The notes under the pieces: model-generated
The model's database searches: none
The model's input: the letters and a program-made list of their open reading frames with translations, nothing else
Told to the model about the DNA's origin: nothing
Position numbers and translations under genes: made by a program
Assembly: GCF_958979055.1 (NCBI RefSeq)
Contig: NC_084893.1
Location: forward strand, 5,893,071 to 5,957,070
DNA from: Alnus glutinosa
Lineage: Eukaryota > Streptophyta > Magnoliopsida > Fagales > Betulaceae
Direction of reading: 5' to 3'
DNA: 64,000 bases
Part shown: piece after piece, positions 50,409 through 60,548 of the stretch
How the letters are laid out: every line of letters starts with the position of its first letter
How positions within the stretch are numbered: position 1 is the stretch's first letter

Positions 50409-53211
50409 ATGGGTGAGTGCAAGGGAACATGCTCTGTTCCTGTGGATTCTAATGAAGAAAACAGAGCAGTCCGTCAAAATCCGAAATGGCTGTTCCTCAT
50501 ATTCCTCCTCTTCTTCTTCTTCTTCTCTCCCTCCCTATCCCACCCACAAACCAACGTAGCCGGCCTTTTGTGCGGCTCCTCAAACCAGGACACCGTCCCG
50601 GACTTCCTTCCCAATTTCATTGTTGCAATGGAAAAAGTCTCCAAGGAAGTCAATGAATCAAGATGGGCAGCCCAGTCCGTGACTTCGCCGGCTCCTGAGA
50701 TCTTCACCTATGCCCAGTGCTATGACTTTCTCTCCCACGACGATTGCGTAGCCTGTCACAGTGAGAGCCGGACAGAGCTCCCCAGATGCCTTCCAGCCAA
50801 CTCAGCCCGCATTTATCTTGACGGTTGCTACCTTCGCTACGATAACTATAGCTTCTTTGAGGAGGCGGTTGACAAATACCGTGATATGGTCAAGTGTGGG
50901 AATCCCGGCGGCGTTACCAGAGACCAGTACATCGGACGGGAGTTCGCGAATAGGGTTCATCAAGTCGTTCACAATGTGGCGAAGACGGCGGTGAGGGGCG
51001 TGGGGTTCGCAGCGGTATCGCAGAAGGGAGGAGTGGAGGCTGTTTATGCAGTGGCTCAGTGCTGGACGACACTGAACCCTGATGGCTGCAAGAAGTGCTT
51101 GTCCAGTGCAGTGCAGAAGGTGATTTCGTGCGCGCCCGCCCCGGAAGGCAGGGCTATGAATGCTGGTTGTTATTTGAGATATTCTGCCGAGAATTTCTAT
51201 GGTAGTGGCAATGACAATGGCGTTCTTTATACCAAATCAGGTAAGAACCAGTTATTTGAAGTTTTTATTACTTTTCTTCACATGGGGGGTCTCTCTTTCT
51301 TTGAATGGGGCTCAACATGCTTGATTTTTAATAAGTATGTGATCGATGGAATTCCTGACACAGAAAAAACAGAGCTCTGTAATGGATCTCTCTGAGTTTT
51401 CTAATGCAGAAGAAGTCCCTATTATAATAAATTCCTTTCTTAATTTATGTTATGGGTTTGCTAATAATCTTACTAATAATTTCCCTTATTCGTTTCATGT
51501 ATCTCCAGAGTCGCGTGCCTTTGTCATCATCATAGTAGGCATTTTGTCAGTAATTGCCTTATTTTTCCTTGCTCTCATTGGGGCTTTTTTAGGCTATACG
51601 AGAATATCAGATAGGAAAAGAGGTACAATTCTGTCAAAAACCATAAACGTTCGTGATATCCTCTTGAGTTTTGTTATCATTCGGCCTTCTCTTACTTCAC
51701 TGCAGAGCGAAAAAATCTAGCAGACATTTCAATTTCTGTGCACAAGTCTGACTTGAATTACAAGTATGAAATGCTGGAGAAGGCCACCGATTCATTTGAT
51801 AGCTCGAGGAAATTAGGCCAAGGTGGAGCTGGTTCTGTGTTCAAGGGGACTTTCCCTGATGGGACAATTGTTGCGGTTAAAAGATTGTTCTTCAATACGC
51901 GGCAATGGGCGGATGAGTTCTTCAATGAGGTGAACTTGATCAGAGGCATTCAACACAAGAACCTTGTTAGGCTTTTGGGTTGCAGCATTGAGGGCCCAGA
52001 AAGCCTTCTAGTTTATGAATACCTGCCCAACAAAAGCCTAGATCAAATCCTTTTCGGTGAGTAATCCAATAATCTTTGCTTTCAAATTCAATTCCCAACT
52101 TGTCTGAATTCTGGGTGTCTTTATATACAGGTAAGAGCAACACGTTCCTTCTCCTAACCTGGCAGAAGCGGTTTGATATCATCTTCGGAGTAGCAGACGG
52201 CCTCGCATATCTTCATGGAAGTTGTGGAGAAAAAATAATCCACAGAGACATAAAAACCAGCAATATTCTCCTTGATGAGAATCTTACTCCAAAGATCGCT
52301 GATTTTGGACTTGCTCGATGTGTTGCGCCAAATAAATCTCATATTAGCACTGGAGTAGCAGGCACATTGTAAGTATTAACTGTCCTCATTAGTTTTGTCT
52401 TGCTTTTGGTCTACATGATTGTTTACCTACAACTTAAGGTTTAGCTTTTGCATTATATATTCTCATGTTATCTTTTCAATCTCTACAAACTTGACACAAA
52501 ATTTATGAATCTTTTTTGTTTCTTCTAAAGTCTGAACAATAACATTTGTTGCAGGGGATATATGGCTCCTGAATATCTTGTTCGAGGACAACTAACAGAG
52601 AAGGCAGATGTTTATGCTTTTGGAGTTTTGGTTCTGGAGATTGTAAGCGGTAGGAAGAACAGTGTTTTCTCGCAAGGGTCTTCAGTTTTGCTCTCTGTAA
52701 GATTCATAGCCTTTTGCATTGATAATAAATAGTGATATTAAGCATATGAAAGTCTGACTCTAGGCATTGTTGCCATCAGGTTTGGAGGAATTACAAGGCA
52801 AAGAAAATTACTGAATCTGTTGATCCCGCCTTGGAAGGTATATATTCTGTGAGAGAGGCATCGAACGTGCTTCGAATCGGGCTTCTTTGCACGCAAGCTT
52901 CTGCTGCACTAAGACCATCCATGTTTGAAGTGGTTGAGATGCTAAGCGATGAAGAATGTGTCATCCCCTCACCCAAACAACCTCCATTTTTGAATGCTAG
53001 TGTCCTCAGTTTGGATGACACCACCACTGCTTATCCTACAATAGTTCAAACTGGCAAACACACAACTGAGCGGTTCTCTTCATCCAACAATAAGCCCTCA
53101 AATGGGAAATCAGCAGCTGAAGTGTCCACTCTTTATAGTGCAGAGTCCGCCAGTATGGACATTCCTGGATCAAATAGTCTTTCAAGATTTCAAGCATTTG
53201 AGCCGAGCTAG
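50409..53211 (+). CDS. Cysteine-rich receptor-like kinase 2 (intact, altered N-terminus)
   Basis: Six exons, 50409-51240, 51509-51622, 51706-52056, 52131-52368, 52555-52696 and 52780-53211, give 702 residues. It has the same receptor layout as its upstream neighbour. The C-X8-C-X2-C motifs are [13 protein letters not shown] and [13 protein letters not shown]. The membrane segment follows in exon 2, and the kinase has the same glycine loop, HRDIK, DFG and APE. The start is odd: relative to the other copies, about 45 bp holding the ancestral ATG is missing. The first in-frame ATG (50409) lies further upstream, so former leader sequence would encode about 27 polar residues ahead of the hydrophobic signal core (about 29-40). 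The C-terminus is longer than in the first copy by an insertion around [14 protein letters not shown]. The kinase-coding exons are almost identical to the first copy. Confidence 0.87.
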
Positions 53212-53339
53212 ATTGACATCAAATTCTCTAAAGATTGGAGCAAAATAAATGCCATCTGGAGCCAAAGATAAGGACCCAACGCAACTGTATTTATGTAAAT
53301 CAACTAGAGGTTCGTATTTTTTATGAAGTGGGAATTAGA

Positions 53340-53670
53340 TTCTAGCCAATGCAATGTAGGGAAGTTTGTTACCATTGAATTTGAGACGATCATTATTGCA
53401 TTTTGATCTAACGATGATTTTAAAGACACATGACATTTGGGAGGACACAAGGAGAACTCTAGTTCTTTTTATAGCATTACTCAATTCTATAAGGAGGACT
53501 AGAGAGTCTTTCTTGTGTTGTTCCAAATGTCATGTGGTTTTAAAATTACCATTGAATTTAAGATGATCATTATTACATTTTGATTTAATTGTGATTTTAA
53601 AGCCACATGACATTTAAGATGACACGAGGAGGAATAGTCCTCCTTATAGCATTACTCTAATCGGGGATGT
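53340..53670. repeat. Direct and inverted repeats after the second CRK
   Basis: A unit containing GATCATTATTGCATTTTGAT and GATTTTAAAGACACATGACATTT occurs twice in direct orientation (about 53390 and 53562). An inverted copy, AAATGTCATGTGGTTTTAAAATT, lies between them at about 53526. This is the arrangement of a foldback or nested MITE. Confidence 0.6.
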
Positions 53671-53994
53671 GTAAGAATAGTGAAAGTTTTCTCATGAAGA
53701 TAGGATGTTTTGGTATTTTCCTTTTCTAAGGAATTGTATAGGTGCTTTCTTTAGGGAAAATTACTCAATTAGTCCCTAAGATTTGTAGTTGTACCAAATT
53801 GGTCCTTGAGGTATCAAAATTGTCTTAAAGATTTCTGAGTAACATATTGTTTAAAATGGGACTGCGCCCCTCCCTAGATGAGGGGTAATCAACCACCCCC
53901 TTTTGATTGGAGGTTGGCCATCTCCTGCCCACCCCTCATCTGGTGAGGGGCAACCCCCACCTCCATTCTTCCTTTATAATTAGGGAATAAAATT

Positions 53995-54498
53995 GTAATT
54001 GTGACGTCCCACATCACCTGGGAATGAGAATATGCTTATATGTATAAACTCACCATTTTTGACACAAAGTATTTTAAAATCGTGATAACCATGAACCCAT
54101 CAGAACTCTGCAGTTAAGCGTGCTTTTGCGAGAGTAGTACCGGGATGGGTGACCTCCTAAGAGCGTGCACAAACTCATGAGGGTCGCCAGCGGATACTTG
54201 CTGGAACGCCAAGAATGGGGTGATTCCATGAGGGTCGCCAGTGAGGATGCTGGGTCTCAAGAGGAGGTGATTGTGACGTCTCACATCGCCTGTGAAGGGA
54301 AATGTGCTTATATGTATAAACGTACAATTTTTGACACAACGCCTTTTAAAGTCGTGATGGTCATGAACTTATCAGAACTCTACAGTTAAGCGTACTTCTG
54401 TGAGAGTAGTGCCAGGATGGATGATTCATAGAAAGTCTGGTTCGAGGGAGCCAAAAGCGGATAATATTGTGTCGGTAAGGGTGGGTCGTTCCAGTAAT
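53995..54498 (+). mobile_element. Cassandra TRIM with two LTRs and GTAAT target duplication
   Basis: The 5' LTR starts at 54000 (TGTGACGTCCCACATCACC) and is complete to about 54165, where its 3' part is lost. The 3' LTR is 54272-54493, 222 bp, TGTGACG...GTTCCA. Direct repeats GTAAT flank the element (53995-53999 and 54494-54498). Each LTR has a 5S rRNA-like part (about 54080-54165 and 54353-54440) with CAGTTAAGCGTGCTT and CAGTTAAGCGTACTT. The short interior has two CATGAGGGTCGCCAG repeats and no coding. This is the same family as the solo LTR at 3499-3720. Confidence 0.9.
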
Positions 54499-55866
54499 TT
54501 TAAAACGAATTGAGTCATTGGCTATACCACGTCAATAAATGTGGATCACGTGTACATCTATCGATTTTCATCAAATGGCTAAATAATGGTAGAACCATAA
54601 TTTCTATTCACAAGGGATATGATTTTCTTCTAAAGTAAAGATCTACAAGTAAATTTGTCAAATCTACCTTTGCACAAGTTCGTTTAGAATTCAAATGGCG
54701 CTCAACACAATCATTGATTTTCATAATATCATGTAAATAGATATTATTGTTTTTTTTTTTTTCCTTTTTTTTTTGTCAACATTTCCACCATATTTATATT
54801 TACAATGCCTTGGTTAGTTAGGGTGCATTTGAGATTGCGATTTCGTAGATAATAGTGCGATTTTAAACCAAATCGAAGAACATAAATCGTTTGGGAACTG
54901 CGTTTTTAAAAATTGCAATTTAAAAACTCATAAAATCTGCCTTTTCAAATTACAGGTAAGATAGTGTTTTTTTGAAAACGCAGAATTTTAAAAGCTAATT
55001 TGCGATTTTAAATGCTAAATTGCGATTTTGCCAAACGCTTAACTACGTTTTTAAAAATTATTTTTTTCAAATCGCACATTTTAAAATCGTGATCTTAAAT
55101 CGCACTTTTTGAAATCGTAAATTCAAACGGACCTTAACCACATTCCGTTCGTCTTTATTTTCTTGGTCGTTTGTGTTCTCATTGCAAGGATATGCATTTT
55201 TTGATCCGATAGGCAGCTCTATGCCGTTGGCAACAAACACAGAAACGGTGGTTTGTTAATACCAAGGGCCAAGGCTGTCACTAGTGGTATTAGCAAACTA
55301 AAGTACATTGTTCACTATTAGGACATGAGACATCCCTTTCATGTTGGATTCCTAAAATTAAGATGCCTTGCTTAACTGTCTTAATACGTAATTAGACAAT
55401 GTTAAGGCCCTTGGAAAACCCTTCAATTCACACATTTAAGGATTAAAACTAAATGGAAGTAGTAGAACAGGTTTTCCATTTCATTTCGAGCAAATGTTTT
55501 ATTATACCTACCTATTACATTCCGCACTACCCAAAAATTAAGGGCGGTGTCGCATGTCACCTTTACCCTCTCCAGGGTTCTATGGTCTGACTGCGACTCC
55601 TCGATGTCGAAAGCGTTCTAGGGGCATTCTCATAGTTCCTACGACGTGGTGACGACGTGGTCGGTCCATGGATTTTCCTCCTTTTTTTTTTTTGCCGCAT
55701 TTTACTCAAAGGGTTGATCATAGGTTGTCTTAAAGCAAGAGCAGAACTGCTCTTGCCCAACGTTATTAAAAACCTTCAATTTTTTAAAAAAATTCTCTTA
55801 AATTTTATATATATATATATTTAATGAATTTGACTCTTAAAAATTAATTTTTACCCTTAAAGATCT
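54499..55866. other. Repeat-filled spacer before the third CRK
   Basis: Contains the third AAATCGC-rich MITE (about 54818-55136) and the 200-bp block shared with 50030 (about 55200-55410). About 55.55-55.76 kb is non-coding with no known similarity that I can see. Confidence 0.55.
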
Positions 55867-56455
55867 TTATTTTATGGAAAAATTACAGTTTAACTCCCCA
55901 AACCGCCAACCATTTTGCAAGTAGTCCCACGATCTACCAATGCTTGGACTCTGACCCCCAACTACCAAAACGTTTCAAAAATGCGTATTTTGCCGAAATA
56001 TGCTTATAACACCCCTGTCATGTATCATTTTTCAATTAAAAAAATTGATATTTGGGGGTGGCTCACAGGTGGTCGACGCCACCTCTAGGGTGGCTTGCGG
56101 CCATCCCCAAGGCCTGCGGGTGGCGCCAACCACCTTTGGGGGTGGCTCGCAGGACACCCCCCTCTCCAAGTGGTTGCCACCCTCAAACACTCTTTTTTTT
56201 TAAAAAAAAATAAAAAATAAAATTTTAGTTTTTAATTTTTAATTTAGTTTTTTTTTAAAAAAAATTATTTTTTATTATTTTTTAATTGAAAAATGACACA
56301 AGACATGGGTATTATAGGCATATTTCTACAAAATACGCATTTTTGAAACGTTTTAGTACTTTGGGGGCTAGAGTTTAAGCATTGACAATTCATAAGACTT
56401 CTTGCAAAATAACTAACAGTTTAGAGGGCTACCCTGTAATTTTTCCTTATTTTAT
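55867..56455. mobile_element. 571-bp foldback element with exact 9-bp target duplication
   Basis: The element is 55876-56446. Its ends are GGAAAAATTAC and, on the minus strand, GGAAAAATTAC. The inverted arms extend about 170 bp with mismatches (for example AAAACGTTTCAAAAATGCG on both). The flanks are perfect direct repeats TTATTTTAT (55867-55875 and 56447-56455). The centre is GC-rich with repeated GGGGGTGGCTCGCAGG-type words. Nine-base duplication and long arms suggest a Mutator-like non-autonomous element. Confidence 0.82.
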
Positions 56456-57118
56456 AATTTCGTCACTCCTCACCTCAAATCTTAGTTTTGTCCCTGTCTT
56501 AGAGAAACAGAGAGAACAAAGGGAGAGAGATCGACCACTCATCCATAACTAAAAAGAAGTTTGGAAAACAAATATCTGAGCCAAGCTGCCGCCAAAAGCC
56601 TGCCAAGTCATTTTTAATTTGAGGTTAAGCCCTTCACTGTTACAATATCACCCACTCACATTCTCTCTCCCTTAATCGCTCTCTCCTTCTTTCCATTCCA
56701 TGTGGTGTTGCAATTATTATCCTACTGTTAAAATTACAGTTGTTTATTACTACTGATTGTTGTTTTTTCGCTGGAGCTGAATCCATATTATGATTATTGT
56801 TTGTGTCCATAAAAATCCCAGAGAGAGAGAGGAAGAAGAAGATCAATGCCAATTTGCTCTGTTTCTTCCAAGTCCAATATATATATACAACAGAAGAAAC
56901 AGAGCATCAAACATGCTCTGTTCCTCTGAATTCTATAAAGAAAACATAGCAACCCCACCATCCCATTTGAATTAAATGCAACTCACAGTGCCAATTCCTC
57001 AAAATCCCAGATGGCTGTTCTTCATATTCATCTTCTTCTTCTTCTTTCCGTCACTCTCTGACCCTCAAACCGCCCAAGCCTTCATTTTGTGCGACTCCTC
57101 GAAGAAGGGCACCATCCA

Positions 57119-57551
57119 GGAGTTGTAAGATATTATCTCCATATATGGCCTATATGCCACATAAAGAAGTATTTATTAATATTTAATAAATAAATAGTAT
57201 ATACGGTATTACGGTTAGGTAATTTAATTAATTAAATTACCGTAATGGAATCGTTTTAATTGATTTAAAATCAATTAATAATATTGTTTCCTTGATGGGA
57301 GGAACAATACGGTATTTACCATATTTGAGGGTCCCTGACCTAGCCTATAAATTAATAGCCTATGTACACCATCAGTACGGCAATTCGGTAATAGGCATAG
57401 GTTAGAAGATCCATCAGATAACTTTTCTTGTTATTCAGATGGATCGTGAAGACGCTTGAGCAAATATGGCTAGAGGTAAGCCTGAATCCTGTCTTTATTT
57501 CCGCTGCGCATGTTAGTTGAGCATAATAAGTTCGTATGTTCTAACAGGAGT
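57119..57551 (+). mobile_element. Solo LTR inside exon 1 of the third CRK
   Basis: A 423-bp insert, 57124-57546, has TG...CA ends (TGTAAGATATTATC and TATGTTCTAACA) and is flanked by the 5-bp direct repeat GGAGT (57119-57123 and 57547-57551). The interior has a promoter-like GCCTATAAATTAATAG near 57.35 kb. These are the features of a solo LTR left by recombination between the two LTRs of a retrotransposon. The host reading frame continues in register across the site once insert and one flank copy are discounted. Confidence 0.93.
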
Positions 57552-59820
57552 TGCTTCCTAATTACATGGTTGTTATGGAAAAAGTCACCAAGGGAGTCAA
57601 TGAATCCGGATGGTCAGCCCATTTTGTGACTTCGCCGGCTCCTCAGATCTTCATCTATGCCCAGTGCTTTGACTTTATCTCCCAAAACGATTGCATAGCC
57701 TGTCACACAGAGAGCCGGGCAGAGCTCCCCAGATGCTTTCCTGCCGAGTCGGACCGCATTTATCTTAACGGTTGCTACCTTCGCTATGACAACTATCAAC
57801 TCTTTGAGAAGGCGCTTGACAGAGACCGTGATATGGTGAAGTGTGGGCATCCCGGAGTTGTTTCCGGAGATCAATACATCGGACGGGAATTTGCGAAAAG
57901 GGTTTATAAAGACGTTCAGAATGTGACTAAGACGGCGGGGAACATGAAATTCGCACCGACAGGGGAGAAGGGAGGGTTGGATGTTGTTTATGCCATGGCT
58001 CAGTGCTGGAAGAAACTGACGATTGATAGTTGCCAGAAGTGCTTGTCCAATGCAGCGCTAAAGGTGAGTATGTGCGCGCCCGCCTCAGACGGCATGGTCT
58101 TGAATACTAGTTGTTACTTGAGGTATTCTACGGAGAATTTCACTCGCAATGGCAATGAACAGCTTAAGGCGCCAGCACTAGGTAAGAATTTCCCGATTAG
58201 AATTCCTAACACACAGAAAACAGAGCTCTGTAAGTTTGGCTTTATGTGATCAGTGGATTTCTCTGAGTTTTCTTTTTTCTTGTTTCGTTCATTCGATTCA
58301 AGAGCTTGTAATCCTCATGACATGATTCATCTCTACTCCCTATTATAATAAATTCCATTCTTAATTTACTAATATCTTCCGTTCTTCGTTTCATGTATCT
58401 CCAGATTCACAAACCATTGGGGTCACCATAGGAAGCATTTTTTCAGCAATTGTCTTATCTATGGTTGCTCTCATTGTTGGTCTATCAAGCCATAAGGCAA
58501 TATCAGAGTGGAAAAGAGGAACAATTCTCTCATGCATCTTTTTTCTTTTGGTTGTTTTATATATAAATATATAATGATGTTATGATCAAAGACCCAGCAG
58601 CAAAATAACCACCGAACAAGGAAACCACTATATGTTTACAATGCTTGTCTATATAACACATTTCCCATCCAAGCTACAGTTGAAGTCTATCACCTACTTA
58701 CTTACGGTTGATTTCAATTGTAGTTAGGTGATAAGTCTTCACCTAACAACATATTCCAAAATTTTTTTTAAAAAAAATCACTTTCCGTTCATGTGTAGTT
58801 GGATGAAGAGTATGATGTTACATGTGATTTATAGGGTATGTTGTGATTTGCTTTGAGGATGTGAATGTTGTTGAGGTGTATTTGTAGTTTTTAGTAATAT
58901 GATTGATGTTGATATTGATGATATTGTGGTTGTGATGATGTTGTGAATAATATGGTGTTTTAGGGTTATGTTACTGAAATTGTTATTGTGTTTGAGAAAA
59001 GTAGGGTAATTGAAGATGTTGGAAGAGAGAGGAAAGTTTGATATTGTAAACGTTGTGGTTGTGTTGTGGAATAAGTTGTGAAAAAGGAGAAGTGGGAAGG
59101 AGTATAGTTTTTGAGGTGTTTCGGTTTGGATAAGACGATGTGTGGCGAGTTTGATCGATTAATTGAAGTTTGGTCTATCGAATGGAGAATAGAATGGCAC
59201 GATCGCACTAGTGCCAATTTGAAAACATGTTACACATGTGGGAAAAATGGTGCGTTTTGGAAATGATCGAATGAAATAGTTAAATAGGAGTTCATTCAAT
59301 CGAACAAGGAACAAGAGATTTGTATGCTCATTCGATCGTAGTTTGATCAATCGAACATGTCAAGAAAAGAAAAATGAAAAGGAAAATAGAAGGTTGCGGT
59401 GGAAGGATAGTATGGTTACGTGCAAACTATGAGATGATAGTCATAAAGTGGAATTTAGGGTTTAGTGATGTAAACCCCGACTAATGGTATGATAAATTTT
59501 ATGTTTATAACATGTTATGAGCTACAGTTTTATGTAGTATTTCATGGCATGAACTATTTAGTAAAATTTTGAGGATTAAGAAAAGTTTTATTAGTACGAA
59601 AGAGAAGGTTTTATGAGAAGATTTATGAGTATGAAAGAAGAAAAATTGCACATGTATATGTTAGTATGAAAGTATGAGTATGTTATGTAAGATAATAGAC
59701 CAAAAAAAAAAAAGTGCTTATTTTTCTATGTATATATGCTTGACCTCGCGAGAAGCATAAATTACTTGGCAATCACAAGTAGCGCGTGAAAATTAGTGGA
59801 ACCTGATAGCACGGCGCATC

Positions 59821-60096
59821 CACATTGAAGTACGTTGAGAAGGTGTGGGGTGTCACTTGCGGTTCCTTTCTTGAGTGTGCAACCTATGGTGTAGTATGTT
59901 TGGGAAGCCATGATTCTCAAGAATGTCTCTCTAGCTTAGTTTAGTACATCTAGCAATTCACATTGAAGTATGTTGAGAAGGTGTGGGTTGTCACTTGTGG
60001 TTCCTTTCTTGAGTGTGCAACCTATGATGTAGTATGTTTGGGAAGCCATGATTCTCAAGAATGTGTCTCTCTAGCTTAGTTTAGTACATCTAGCAA
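59821..60096 (+). repeat. 138-bp tandem duplication
   Basis: A 138-base unit starting CACATTGAAGTACGTTGAG and ending near TACATCTAGCAA is present twice in direct tandem (59821-59958 and 59959-60096), with a few substitutions. It lies inside the putative gypsy-like LTR in the third CRK's intron. Confidence 0.88.
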
Positions 60097-60478
60097 CCAC
60101 AGGACGTGCCCAGTTAGCCCAGATGTCCAAGGAGGCGTGTCAACCCTAGGTCGTATAGGGGTAAATGTACATAATAGGCCAAAGGGAAAAGTTAGAACAG
60201 TTAGCTACTAAAGTTTAGAAGAAGAAAAAAAAATGCATTTTTATTATAGAACATTTTTCAGTATCCATTGTGCAAGCAAAGTTAGTTAGTACATAAAGTA
60301 GTATTTACTACTCAAGATATAATATTTTAGCAATTTTATGCTTGCAAGTTAGAAAAGAAAGAAAGTTTTTAAGTCATAATATTTTCAGCCCTATTATGTG
60401 TATTAGAAGAAAACCCCCTCTCTTTATTCAAGAAAGGGGAATTTATTTTTTTGGCTATTCAAACAAAAAGTGAAAGAA

Positions 60479-60482
<4 letters not shown>

Positions 60483-60546
<64 letters not shown>
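60483..60546. repeat. (TA)n microsatellite
   Basis: About 31 uninterrupted TA units inside the retroelement nest. Other long TA runs in the window are at about 2277-2311, 4518-4554 and 28760-28790. Confidence 0.95.

Positions 60547-60548
<2 letters not shown>

Noticed and set aside
54080-54440. Two tandem 5S rRNA genes
   Set aside because: Each lies within an LTR of the same Cassandra element and carries substitutions in conserved 5S positions.
57125-57547. A genuine intron in CRK exon 1, because it starts GTAAGA and ends CTAACAG
   Set aside because: The other two CRKs have no intron here, the segment has LTR ends with a 5-bp target duplication, and splicing would add five bases and shift the frame.
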